Shown here piece by piece: positions 13,203 to 21,471 of a DNA stretch of 22,156 nucleotides (position 1 is its first letter; every line of letters starts with the position of its first letter). Source of the DNA: Syntrophus sp. (in: bacteria) (lineage in GTDB: Bacteria; Desulfobacterota; Syntrophia; Syntrophales; UBA5619); NCBI GenBank assembly GCA_013824905.1, contig PNOO01000009.1, positions 1-22,156 of the forward strand. Reading direction: 5' to 3'. The notes under the pieces were generated by a model that saw nothing but the letters and a program-made list of their open reading frames with translations, did not search any database and was not told where the DNA came from. A program made the position numbers and the translations under genes.

Positions 13203-14921
13203 ATGGAACCGCTTTTTGCACAGGCCCTTATTGCCGGCGTCGAGCGTGTCACTGCCTGGGCGGATCTTCTGGACGACATCAATGTTTTTCCCATTGCCGA
13301 CGGCGACACGGGCCGGAACCTCGTCGTCAGCCTGTCGCCCCTGCGCCGGATCGCCATGGGCCGTGAAAAAATCATCCGGGAGCTTCTCCTTTCGGCCCGT
13401 GGGAATTCGGGAAACATCGCCGCCCGGTTCTTCTCCGGCTTCCTCATGGCCGATACGGTCCGCCATCTCGCCGGTCCGATCCGGGAGGGCCGGGACCGGG
13501 CCTGGCAGGCGGTGAGCGATCCCAAACCCGGAACGATGCTCACGGTATTTGATGCCCTGGTGAAGGCTGTAGAGGAGCCGCCGGCGACATACGATCACCT
13601 GTGGCGTCAGCGGGTCCTTAGGGCGCTGGAAGGGGCCGTCCTCTCCACACCGGAGCTCCTGCCCAGACTCAAGGCGGCCGGCGTCGTCGATTCCGGCGCC
13701 TTGGGGATCTTCATCTACCTGGACGGATTTTTCAACACGCTGATGGAAAGCAGCGAAGGTTACCGGCCCATCACGGAGATATTCAGGAATCATCTCCAGA
13801 TTTCCCCGGCTTTTCAGGAGAACGAGGAGACCGGGTACTGCGTGGATACGGTGCTCCATATCGACGGTGACGACGAAGAAACCATCAAGAGACTGTCCGT
13901 CATCGGGGAAAGCGTCGTCGTCCTTCGGGACGGGGAGTATCTCAAGGTTCACCTGCATGCCCCGGACGGGAACAAGGCGCGGAGGGATCTGGCCGCCGTC
14001 GGCGATGTAGTCCGCTGGTCCGTCGATGATCTGGGCGCACAGGTCCACTCCTTTCGCAGGCGGAAGGTCGGGCAGACCATCCATATCATGACGGATGCCG
14101 CGGGATCCGTAAACCGCGAAAACATGGCCGAACTGGGCGTAACCCTCCTGGACAGCTATATTGCCGTCGGGGATAAATGCCTCCCGGAGGCCCATTTCAC
14201 TCCGGATGAACTCTATGCGGCCATGCGCCGGGGAGAGAGGGTTTCCACTTCGCAGGCTTCGGTCTACGAGCGCCGGGAGCACTATCAGAGCGTACTCCAG
14301 CGTCATCCGCGGGTCCTTTATCTCTGTGTCGGTTCCGTCTTTACGGGGAACTACGCAGCGGCTCTCGAATGGAAAAAGACGAACGATCCGGAGAATCGCT
14401 TCACGATCCTTGACACACAAGCGGCCTCGGGACGGCTGGGGATCCTGGTCGTGGCCACCGCCCGTTTCGCTCTAAAGACCCATGACGCCGACGCGGTGAT
14501 TCGGTTCGCCCGCGAAAACGCAGAGCGCTGCAAGGAGTATGTCTTTCTCGACAAGCTCCAGTACCTGGCCGCCGGGGGGCGGCTCTCCCGGAGCAGCGCC
14601 TTTTTCGGCGACATGCTCCATATGAAGCCCGTCATCAGCCCTTTGGCTGAGGGCGCCAAGAAGGTGGGGGTTGTCCGGAACCGGGCTGAGCAACTGGCGT
14701 TCGCCCTGGAGAAACTGGCGGCGGATCTAACGGGGAATGAAAAGGCCTTGATCCTGCTCGAGTATACCGACAACTGCGCATGGGTGAAGGAAACGGTCCA
14801 GCCGGAGATCGCCCGGCGCCATCCGGAGGCGGAGATTCTCCTCCATCCGATGTCGCTGACCTCCGGGGCGCACATGGGGCCGGGGACCTGGGCGGTGGCA
14901 TTCCTGAACGCCCGGGAATGA
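13203..14921 (+). CDS. FakA-FakB-like fusion: DAK2 kinase plus DegV fatty-acid-binding protein
   Basis: A 572-residue protein whose ATG lies one base after the thioesterase stop. Residues ~1-190 are a DhaL/DAK2-type kinase domain: NVFPIADGDTGRNLV with D33, D35 and N39, and ARGNSGNIAARFF. A middle part (~210-290; GYCVDTVLHIDGDDEETIKR, LKVHLHAPDG) matches the middle domain of FakA. Residues ~295-572 are a DegV domain: IHIMTDAAGSVNREN, VSTSQASVYE, CVGSVFTGNY, GRLSRSS. In Gram-positive bacteria FakB binds a free fatty acid and FakA phosphorylates it to acyl-phosphate; the two are normally separate. Here they are fused in one chain and coupled to a thioesterase. The ligand may be a fatty or aryl-polyene acid; that is inference. 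Confidence 0.88.
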   Translation: MEPLFAQALIAGVERVTAWADLLDDINVFPIADGDTGRNLVVSLSPLRRIAMGREKIIRELLLSARGNSGNIAARFFSGFLMADTVRHLAGPIREGRDRAWQAVSDPKPGTMLTVFDALVKAVEEPPATYDHLWRQRVLRALEGAVLSTPELLPRLKAAGVVDSGALGIFIYLDGFFNTLMESSEGYRPITEIFRNHLQISPAFQENEETGYCVDTVLHIDGDDEETIKRLSVIGESVVVLRDGEYLKVHLHAPDGNKARRDLAAVGDVVRWSVDDLGAQVHSFRRRKVGQTIHIMTDAAGSVNRENMAELGVTLLDSYIAVGDKCLPEAHFTPDELYAAMRRGERVSTSQASVYERREHYQSVLQRHPRVLYLCVGSVFTGNYAAALEWKKTNDPENRFTILDTQAASGRLGILVVATARFALKTHDADAVIRFARENAERCKEYVFLDKLQYLAAGGRLSRSSAFFGDMLHMKPVISPLAEGAKKVGVVRNRAEQLAFALEKLAADLTGNEKALILLEYTDNCAWVKETVQPEIARRHPEAEILLHPMSLTSGAHMGPGTWAVAFLNARE

Positions 14922-14961
14922 GAAGGGTCTGTTTTTCCCTATGACGCCAGGACGTGCAGAG

Positions 14962-15693
14962 ATGAATCCGACCGGCAGATTTGCCATTCTCATCCCCATT
15001 TACAACCACGCCGAAGGGATCGTCTCGGTCATCGAACGCGCCCGTTCGCTGGCTTTGCCCATCTGGGTCATCGACGACGGCTCGACCGATGGGACGACCG
15101 CCTGTCTCCAAAACGCTACAGGGATTACGGTGCTGCGCCATGAAAAGAATCTCGGCAAGGGCGCGGCGGTCCTGACCGGCTTTGCGGCCCTCCAGGGATC
15201 GGCCGACTGGGCCATTACGCTGGACGCCGACGGGCAGCACGACCCGCAGGATATTCCAGGGCTGATCCGGGCGATTCCCCAGGGGCTCCGTCCTATCGTC
15301 GTCGGCAGCCGGGAGGGGATGTCCGGCGCCGATGTCCCCTGGACGAGCCGCTTCGGCCGGAAATTTTCCAATTTCTGGGTCCGTGCCGCCGGGGGGCCGG
15401 TCCTTTCCGATACCCAGAGCGGGATGCGCGTCTATCCTTTGCCGGAGGCGGCACAACTGGGCGCGACGGCCCGGCGTTTTCAGTTCGAGGTGGAAATTCT
15501 CGTCCGGGCGCGATGGCAGGGAATCCCTGTCTGTGAAGCGCCGGTCAACGTATCCTACACGCCCGGCGGGAAGCGGGTTTCACATTTCCGACCCTTCGTC
15601 GATTTTTGCAGGAACACGGGAACGTTCAGCAGACTGATTTTCCTGCGCATCATGCGTTCGTTGTTCGGTCGTCACGTTTCGGAGGATAATTAG
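14962..15693 (+). CDS. Family 2 glycosyltransferase (dolichyl-phosphate-mannose-synthase-like)
   Basis: 243 residues from ATG 14962; an in-frame ATG at 14941 would add seven residues, and neither has a strong ribosome site. A GT-A fold is indicated by ILIPIYNHAEGI, the nucleotide-binding VIDDGSTDGT (DDGS ~38-41), NLGKGAAVLTGF and the metal-binding DADGQHD (DAD ~88-90). The late motif FQFEVEILVRARWQGIPVCE is typical of this group. It lacks the C-terminal membrane anchor of many relatives and probably sits at the inner face of the membrane. It should transfer a sugar to a lipid or lipid phosphate. Its last two codons and its stop (TAG, 15691-15693) come from a palindromic repeat, so the original C-terminus may have been replaced. 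Confidence 0.88.
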   Translation: MNPTGRFAILIPIYNHAEGIVSVIERARSLALPIWVIDDGSTDGTTACLQNATGITVLRHEKNLGKGAAVLTGFAALQGSADWAITLDADGQHDPQDIPGLIRAIPQGLRPIVVGSREGMSGADVPWTSRFGRKFSNFWVRAAGGPVLSDTQSGMRVYPLPEAAQLGATARRFQFEVEILVRARWQGIPVCEAPVNVSYTPGGKRVSHFRPFVDFCRNTGTFSRLIFLRIMRSLFGRHVSEDN

Positions 15694-15764
15694 GGACAGC
15701 GCCCTATTTCCGTGAAGAAAATAAGAAAATAGGGCGCTGTCCCTAATTATCCCCCTAATTATCC
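15684..15764. repeat. Long palindromic element (REP/MITE-like) with a tandem 12-base tail
   Basis: Perfect 26-base inverted repeat: left arm 15684-15709, 17-base AT-rich loop 15710-15726, right arm 15727-15752. The core of the arm contains TTAGGGACAGCGCCCTATTT. The end of the right arm, CCCTAATTATCC (15741-15752), is duplicated in tandem at 15753-15764. Elements of this look are scattered in many proteobacterial genomes and can be mobilised by REP-associated Y1 transposases; none is encoded here. The left arm enters the glycosyltransferase gene and supplies its stop; the right side ends 27 bases before the exporter ATG. As RNA it makes a very stable hairpin between the two genes. Confidence 0.9.
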
Positions 15765-15791
15765 ATCCTACTATTGAAGAGGGATCATTCA

Positions 15792-18700
15792 ATGTTCTTA
15801 GAGCGCTACCCTTTCCGCTGGTCTCTGATCATCGCCGTCGTTGCGATCCTGGGGTGCATCCTTGTGTATGTATCCTACAATGTCAAGATAGAAACCGACA
15901 TCCTGGCGTCGCTGCCCCGTCACGATCCAGTCCTGGCGGACGCCTACCAGGTCATCCGTCATCTTCCCGTCCAGGACCGGCTGATCATCGATTGCGAGAT
16001 CCGGGGAGGTTCTCGGGATGATCTGGTGGCCGGGGCCGAGTTGATCGAGGCCGGACTGAAGAAGAGCGGTATTTTCCGGCAGGTCGGCATGCAACAGATG
16101 CAGACGCTGTTTCCGGAGCTCGCGGCCCACATCGTCGACCACCTGCCTCTGTTGTTTGACGGGCCCCAGTTGGAGGCGGAGATTGCTCCGCTCCTCGCGC
16201 CGGTCCAGGTGCGCAGGGCGCTTACGGAAGACCTCAAGCTGTTGCAGAATCTGGAGGGCATCGGTCAGACCGGGATCATCGCCCGCGATCCCCTTGGAAT
16301 CCGGAATCTGGTTTTGGCGAGGATGGCGCAGATGTTGCCTTCCAAAGACGCCATGATGTACAGGGGGCATCTATTGTCTAAGGACGGCGCCCATCTGCTG
16401 ATCATGGCGGAACTGGCCGGTCCGGCGACGGATTCGGCCTATGCCCGCGCCATCCCCCCTCTCTTGAATGACCTGATGGAACAACTCAACCGTCAATATC
16501 CCTCCCGGGACATTGGTTTTACCCTCACCCCCGTCGGGGCCTATCGCGCCGCCTTGGACAACGAGAACGCCGCCCGTCGGGACATGCGGATGGCGATCCT
16601 CCTGACGACGATCGGCATCGCCCTTCTTTTGATCATCACCTTTCCTCGACCCCTCATCGGGCTACTGGCCCTGATTCCATCAACCGCCGGCGCGATTTTC
16701 GCCCTTCTCGTCTGTTCGTTCCTCTTTCCTTCCCTTTCTATCCTCGCGGTCGGTTTCGGCGGGGCAATCATGGCCTTTACCGTGGATCTGGGGATCGCCT
16801 ATCTCCTGTTTCTAGATCGGCCCTGTGAAACAACAGGAAGACAAGCCGCCCGCGAAGTCCACACAGCAGAGGTCCTGGCCGTCCTGACGACCATCGGCGC
16901 CTTTCTACTGCTCCTGCTGAGCCGCTTTCGCGTCCTGGCCGAGATCGGCGTCTTCGCCGCTTTGGGGGCGACCTTTGCCTTTCTTTTTGTCCACTGGATC
17001 TTTCCTCTGATCTTTCCCGTCATGCCGCCGGCCCTGAAAACCCGGAATAGGTGGCTGAGCCGGACTCTGGAAAAGGTTGTCCTGTCGGGGGGAAAGGCCG
17101 GGATCGCAGCGACTGTGCTGCTCTTTGGGATCATGCTCTTTTTTGCGCGCCCCGTGTTTCAGGTCGATATCAACGCCATGAACTCCCTGAGCGGCGAGAC
17201 CCTCGCCGCGGAAAAGAAGATTCAGGAACTCTGGGGGAATCTGACCAGCCGGGTCTATATGATGATCGAGGGGCGAAGCATATCGGAACTGCAGATGAAA
17301 AACGACCGCCTGAGCGTTCTGCTGGGGGATGACCTCCGCCGGGGCGTGGTCACGTCGGCCTTTCTCCCCTCCGACCTCTTTCCCGGGGAGGGGCTTGCCG
17401 GACGCCGCGCGGCGGCCTGGCAGGCCTTCTGGACGCCCGGGCGCGTCGCGGACCTCGACGGGGAACTGCGTCGGGCCGGTCGGGAGATGGGATTCGCCCC
17501 GGGCGCCTTCAATGCCTTCACGGACTTGGTTTCCGCGTCCCCTCCGGCGGCGACGGCGATCCCGGCGCCATTCGCCGGTATTCTGGGGATTGCACAAGGA
17601 ACATCCTCCTGGATACAGGTTTCGATGGTGACACCCGGTCCGGCCTACGATGCCGAGTCTTTTTTCGCCCGTTACGCCGCGCCCGATCTGGCGGGCGTCT
17701 TCGATGCGGGACTCTTCAGCAAGCGTCTGGGGGAAGTCCTCGTTTCGCTGTTTATCGAGATCGCCGTCATCACCGGCCTCGGGATCATCGTCGTAGTCTT
17801 CTTCTTTTTTCTGGATTGGAGGCTGTCGCTCATTGTCCTTGCGCCGGTGACCTTTGCCCTTGTCTGCACACTGGGGACCCTGAAGCTCCTGGGGCAGCCG
17901 CTGGATATTCCCGGCATCATGCTCTGGATCGTCATTATGGGCATGGGGATCGACTACGGCATATACTACGTCTGCGCTTATCAGAGACATCAGGACGAGC
18001 GCCATCCCGCGATGGGGCTGATCCGCCAGGCGATGTTTCTGGCGGGGGCGACGACCTTGATCGGGTTCGGCGTCCTTACCGCCGCCCAGCATGCGGTTCT
18101 CAAAAGCATCGGCCTGACTTCGCTTTTAGGTATCTCTTATTCGCTCCTCGGGGCCTTTCTCATCGTTCCCCCTTTGGTGAAACGCGCACTCGTCCCCGTC
18201 GAGCTGCCTCCGGAGGCTCTCCGGGCGGGGTCGCCGCGGCACCATCGGCGGGTGCGCCTGCGGTATCGCCATATCGAGGCCTTTCCCCGGGTGTTTGCCA
18301 GCCTCAAGATGCGGCTGGATCCGATGTTTCCTAGCCTCGCGGAATTCCTGAGGGGGCCCCGGCGCATCATCGACATCGGCTGCGGGTACGGCGTCCCCTC
18401 CGTCTGGATCTTGGAGCTGTTTCCCTTGGCCACGGTCTGCGGTCTCGATCCGGATGAAGAACGGGTGCGCGTCGCCCGGCTCGCTCTCGGATCGCGGGGG
18501 GAAGTGCGGACAGGGCGGGCGCCTCAGCTTGAAGAATTGCCCGGCGAGGCCGATACGGCCCTGGTACTTGATGTGATCCACATGCTCAGCGATGAAGAAC
18601 TAATGAAAACTCTCGAAATTCTGCGTGTAAAACTCCTCCCCGGCGGGCGACTCATCATCCGGACGACGATCCCGGTGGACCGGTCCCGGCCCTGGATGGG

Positions 18701-18899
18701 GCGACTGGAAGAACTCCGACTGAAAAGTCGCCGCCTGAAGCCCCATTACCGGACGCCGGCCCGCCTTGAAGCGTCGATCGTTGCGGCAGGCTTTCAATTG
18801 GAGGAGATACGAAATGCAGCTCCGGGGAGCGAGGAGTTCTGGTTTATCGCTGTCGGAGGTCTAACGGGCATTCACCCGGAAGGCCGGCAGGCATCTTAG
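15792..18899 (+). CDS. MMPL/RND-type lipid exporter fused to a SAM methyltransferase
   Basis: A 1035-residue protein. Residues ~1-800 are an MMPL-type exporter (COG4258-like): TM1 near 10-28, a large periplasmic loop, a TM block at ~265-420, a second half starting at ~435 with another loop, and a last TM block at ~652-800 containing MGMGIDYGIYY. The acidic residue in FTVDLGIAYLLF is the probable proton-relay position. Residues ~845-1035 form a class I methyltransferase with IIDIGCGYG (D861), a LDPDEERV acidic loop and ALVLDVIHMLSDEE. Exporter and methyltransferase are usually separate genes in aryl polyene loci. It probably moves a finished or nearly finished lipid to the LolA-like carrier. 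ATG 15792 follows AAGAGGG; an upstream TTG at 15774 is less likely. Confidence 0.9.
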   Translation: MFLERYPFRWSLIIAVVAILGCILVYVSYNVKIETDILASLPRHDPVLADAYQVIRHLPVQDRLIIDCEIRGGSRDDLVAGAELIEAGLKKSGIFRQVGMQQMQTLFPELAAHIVDHLPLLFDGPQLEAEIAPLLAPVQVRRALTEDLKLLQNLEGIGQTGIIARDPLGIRNLVLARMAQMLPSKDAMMYRGHLLSKDGAHLLIMAELAGPATDSAYARAIPPLLNDLMEQLNRQYPSRDIGFTLTPVGAYRAALDNENAARRDMRMAILLTTIGIALLLIITFPRPLIGLLALIPSTAGAIFALLVCSFLFPSLSILAVGFGGAIMAFTVDLGIAYLLFLDRPCETTGRQAAREVHTAEVLAVLTTIGAFLLLLLSRFRVLAEIGVFAALGATFAFLFVHWIFPLIFPVMPPALKTRNRWLSRTLEKVVLSGGKAGIAATVLLFGIMLFFARPVFQVDINAMNSLSGETLAAEKKIQELWGNLTSRVYMMIEGRSISELQMKNDRLSVLLGDDLRRGVVTSAFLPSDLFPGEGLAGRRAAAWQAFWTPGRVADLDGELRRAGREMGFAPGAFNAFTDLVSASPPAATAIPAPFAGILGIAQGTSSWIQVSMVTPGPAYDAESFFARYAAPDLAGVFDAGLFSKRLGEVLVSLFIEIAVITGLGIIVVVFFFFLDWRLSLIVLAPVTFALVCTLGTLKLLGQPLDIPGIMLWIVIMGMGIDYGIYYVCAYQRHQDERHPAMGLIRQAMFLAGATTLIGFGVLTAAQHAVLKSIGLTSLLGISYSLLGAFLIVPPLVKRALVPVELPPEALRAGSPRHHRRVRLRYRHIEAFPRVFASLKMRLDPMFPSLAEFLRGPRRIIDIGCGYGVPSVWILELFPLATVCGLDPDEERVRVARLALGSRGEVRTGRAPQLEELPGEADTALVLDVIHMLSDEELMKTLEILRVKLLPGGRLIIRTTIPVDRSRPWMGRLEELRLKSRRLKPHYRTPARLEASIVAAGFQLEEIRNAAPGSEEFWFIAVGGLTGIHPEGRQAS

Positions 18900-18910
18900 A
18901 AGGTATTGAC

Positions 18911-19828
18911 ATGAAGGATTTCTTCTATCGTTGTCTCATCTTCCTGACAAAGAGCTGCGGGATCTGGATCTTTCTCCTGCTCGCCTGGCCTGTGGCGACG
19001 GGATACTTCCTGTTTTTCCCGGGCCGCGTCGCCGTCAGCGTCCGTTTCTATCGCAGGTTGTTTCCCGGGCGATCGCTTTTTTATCCGCTGTGGTGCGCCT
19101 GGCGGCAGTATCACCGCTTCGTCAATGTCTTCCTGGATCGGCTCCTCCTCGAGGAAGGGATGGATATCGCAACGACTTATGAGGGGTGGGAGCATATCGC
19201 TGAGGCGGCGGAGAGCGGTCGGGGAGGAATCATCCTTATGTCTCATGTGGGCAGTTGGGAAATCGCCGCTCAGCTCCTCAGCCATTACGGCCGGAAATAC
19301 CCCAACATGAGGCTGCTGCTTTATTTAGGGGCGAAACACAGGGAGCAGATCGAACGGCGTCAGAAGAAGAGCATCGCGCAGAGCGGCATTCGCGTCGTCT
19401 CTGTCCCGGAGGACGGCGGATCTCCCATGGACATTCTGGAAGGTCTGAAATTCCTCAGGGAAGGGGGCTTGGTTTCCCTGACGGGTGATCGTCTGTGGGG
19501 ACGGGAGCAGCGTGCCGTCAGCGTCCGGTTTGCCGGCGGCGAGGCAAGGATTCCGGAAATTCCCTACATCCTGGCCCTGCTGTCCGGTGCGCCGCTGCTG
19601 ATCTTTTTTGTCTATCGAACGGGAAAGGGGCAGTATCATCTCCTGACGAAGCCTCCCCTCTACATCGCAGCGATTTCACGCCCAGAGAGGCGCAAGGCCG
19701 TCGAGACGGCAGCCCAGGCTTATGCGGATCTCCTTGCTGAGACCGTCTATGCCCATCCTTACGAGTGGTACCACTTTGAGCCTTTCCTTACGGATCGGAG
19801 GGACGGGAAAGAGGGAGTGCGTCCGTGA
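18911..19828 (+). CDS. LpxL/HtrB-like lysophospholipid acyltransferase
   Basis: A 305-residue acyltransferase with an N-terminal membrane helix (~17-36, IWIFLLLAWPVATGYFLFF). The catalytic HX4E motif is H112-E117 in LMSHVGSWE. The substrate-binding region is GLVSLTGDRLWGRE, and ARIPEIPYILALLSGAPLLI also fits the LPLAT/LpxL family, whose members acylate lipid A or other lipids at the inner face of the membrane. It starts 11 bases after the exporter stop with AAGG upstream, and is last in unit C. Its 3' end overlaps the convergent AMP-ligase gene by 41 bases. In aryl polyene loci such acyltransferases are thought to attach the polyene to a lipid, which is the likely role here. Confidence 0.9.
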   Translation: MKDFFYRCLIFLTKSCGIWIFLLLAWPVATGYFLFFPGRVAVSVRFYRRLFPGRSLFYPLWCAWRQYHRFVNVFLDRLLLEEGMDIATTYEGWEHIAEAAESGRGGIILMSHVGSWEIAAQLLSHYGRKYPNMRLLLYLGAKHREQIERRQKKSIAQSGIRVVSVPEDGGSPMDILEGLKFLREGGLVSLTGDRLWGREQRAVSVRFAGGEARIPEIPYILALLSGAPLLIFFVYRTGKGQYHLLTKPPLYIAAISRPERRKAVETAAQAYADLLAETVYAHPYEWYHFEPFLTDRRDGKEGVRP

Positions 19829-21191
19829 GGTCAGACTCCGTGCGGGGGATGTGGGAGGCAAAGAGAAGCTGATCGATCCGTTGCCGGTCGATTTTCCCGT
19901 TCGAAAGGACGGGGAGGGCCTTGACGACGCGGATCCGCCGCGGACGGCCATAGGGATCGTCCATCGACCGGATGGCCGCCCTGAGTTTGCGGGCCGGCAG
20001 GTCGCTTGCCACAAGCGCCGCAATCTCCGCCTGCCTCGCCCCGTTCAGGGGCGCGGCCGTGACATACGCGTCATTCACACCGGGGATCCGCCTGATCTTC
20101 TCGCGAATCTCCTCCAGATCCACCCGCTTCCCGGCGATCTTGACGATATGATCCGCCCGCCCCAGGAATTTGAACCGGTTTCCCTCGGTTTCGGCGACGC
20201 GGTCAGCCGTCATGAAGAAACCCTCGGCATCGCAGGGCAGATCCGGGGAAACAAATTCCGAGCGGACACAGAGACGGTCGGAGAGGACCTTCCAGTCGAT
20301 GCAGGAGAAAGGTTCCCAAGAACCGTGGTCCGATCCATAGGAACGGATCGCCATGCCCCCCGTCTCCGTCGATCCATAGATTTCGGTAATCGCCAATCCC
20401 GTCTTTTGGAGGAAGAAGGCCGCATCCTCGCTATCGAGCGGGGCTGCGGAGGAGAGGGCCAGTCGCAGGGAAAAGCGCTGGAGGTCGTCGCTCTTCAGCG
20501 CCCGGTAGTGGGCCGGTACACTGATAAGGACGGTGGCCCTTTCGTTCTGCAGGGCGGTTAAGATTTCCCTGGGAAACGTGCAGGTTCGGAGGATCACTTG
20601 GGCCGAGGCGACGAAGGGGAGGAGGACCGAGCCGAGCAGGCCGTAAATGTGCTGAGGCGGAACAGTGGACAACAGGAGATCGTTTCGTCCGATGCCGAAG
20701 GTTCTTGCGAGGTGGATCGCCTCGCCGAAGAGGTTTGCGGGGGTTTTGTACCATATCCGGGGTTTCCCCGTGGAGCCCCCCGTGAAGAGCGAGATAAAAG
20801 GCTGGTCCGGAGTGCGGACCAGTTTCAGGGGGCGATCGTCGGGAGAGCACTCTCTCATGGTGATCACATTCGTGCCCGCAGGGGGATCGACGGCAGTGTC
20901 TGCAAGGATCAAAGGAAAGGGCTTTGTCTCGTGAATCTCTTTTAGAACCTGAGGGTGAAAGGAGTGGGGGAGGATGAAAGTCGGGGCGCCTGCCATGGAT
21001 GCGAGCAGGGCGGCCAGGAGGTGATGCCTTTCCTCGATGCAAAGGCAGACCGGTTTATCGGCAGGAACGCCCCGCCGGGTGAAGGCGTTCCTGATTCCCT
21101 CCGCTAAGGCTGCTATTTCCCCGATGCTCGGCCCTGAAGGCGTAAAGCGGCAGGCCCTGTTTTCAATAAGAGAATGGATCGTTTTGTACAT
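19788..21191 (-). CDS. Divergent AMP-ligase (aryl polyene cluster type)
   Basis: A 467-residue adenylate-forming enzyme, shorter than ordinary acyl-CoA ligases. Motifs are SLFTGGSTGKPRIWYKT (~124-140), EIYGSTETGG, FLGRADHIVKIAGKRVDLEE and a terminal LPVLSNGKIDR with the catalytic lysine at ~433. The N-terminus is abbreviated. This form resembles AMP-ligases of aryl polyene loci that load an aryl acid on an acyl carrier protein, and it could act on the cinnamate-type product of the ammonia-lyase. It is convergent with the acyltransferase gene, with overlapping ends. ATG 21191 is chosen because AAGGA lies five bases upstream; an in-frame TTG at 21212 is the alternative. A promoter and leader hairpins lie at 21252-21329. 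Confidence 0.85.
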   Translation of the reverse strand: MYKTIHSLIENRACRFTPSGPSIGEIAALAEGIRNAFTRRGVPADKPVCLCIEERHHLLAALLASMAGAPTFILPHSFHPQVLKEIHETKPFPLILADTAVDPPAGTNVITMRECSPDDRPLKLVRTPDQPFISLFTGGSTGKPRIWYKTPANLFGEAIHLARTFGIGRNDLLLSTVPPQHIYGLLGSVLLPFVASAQVILRTCTFPREILTALQNERATVLISVPAHYRALKSDDLQRFSLRLALSSAAPLDSEDAAFFLQKTGLAITEIYGSTETGGMAIRSYGSDHGSWEPFSCIDWKVLSDRLCVRSEFVSPDLPCDAEGFFMTADRVAETEGNRFKFLGRADHIVKIAGKRVDLEEIREKIRRIPGVNDAYVTAAPLNGARQAEIAALVASDLPARKLRAAIRSMDDPYGRPRRIRVVKALPVLSNGKIDRQRIDQLLFASHIPRTESDLTDALPLSRPSDP

Positions 21192-21251
21192 CGTTTTCCT
21201 TGATCCGAACAAACCGGAAACGAATAATACATTTTCATCAGCCGCACAAAA

Positions 21252-21282
21252 GCCTCTCCGTCACGAAACCGAGAGGCGGTTT
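21252..21282 (-). terminator. Terminator-like hairpin with an overlapping alternative hairpin
   Basis: Read on the minus strand: AAACCG, loop CCTCT, CGGTTT forms hairpin 1 (21282-21266). GCCTCTC (21277-21271), a 12-base loop, and GAGAGGC (21258-21252) form hairpin 2. They share bases and cannot form together. Hairpin 2 is followed by TTTTGTG, like a weak intrinsic terminator. It lies between a candidate promoter (21301-21329) and the AMP-ligase gene, so it could be either the end of the upstream DAHP synthase transcript or an attenuator of the ligase. Confidence 0.5.
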
Positions 21283-21300
21283 GCAGGTGGCAGTGGTAGA

Positions 21301-21329
21301 ACTATAGCGCCATTTATCGGGAAAAACAA
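21301..21329 (-). promoter_or_regulatory. Candidate sigma-70 promoter of the AMP-ligase gene
   Basis: On the minus strand TTGTTT (21329-21324) is followed after exactly 17 bases by TATAGT (21306-21301). Boxes match four and five of six consensus bases. Transcription should start near 21294, giving a leader of about 100 bases that contains the two alternative hairpins. It is the best-looking promoter in the window. Confidence 0.5.
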
Positions 21330-21471
21330 GCGGGTATCTGGATACGGATAGCCGCATAACAGGAAGGATTTTGCAAAAAATTGTCTTTCTGATTTTTTAA
21401 AATGACAAAACTAGCAGAATCCCCGGCGTTTCCGGTCGAGCGATTATTAATAATTATCTGATGGTGCAGCG

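Noticed and set aside
12410..14420. Long antisense frames over the lyase, thioesterase and kinase genes (up to 444 codons)
   Set aside because: They are low-complexity shadows of well-supported + strand genes, without ribosome sites or recognisable domains.
15684..15764. CRISPR-like or attachment-site repeat
   Set aside because: There are only two arms and one short tandem copy, no spacer series, and no integrase or cas gene.
16905..18092. 395-codon antisense frame under the exporter gene
   Set aside because: Composition is that of a reverse-frame shadow; the + strand has convincing membrane helices and motifs.
21252..21300. Cyclic-di-GMP (GEMM) riboswitch, suggested by GCAAACC in the leader
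   Set aside because: The rest of the GEMM consensus, including the GNRA loop and second conserved strand, is absent.
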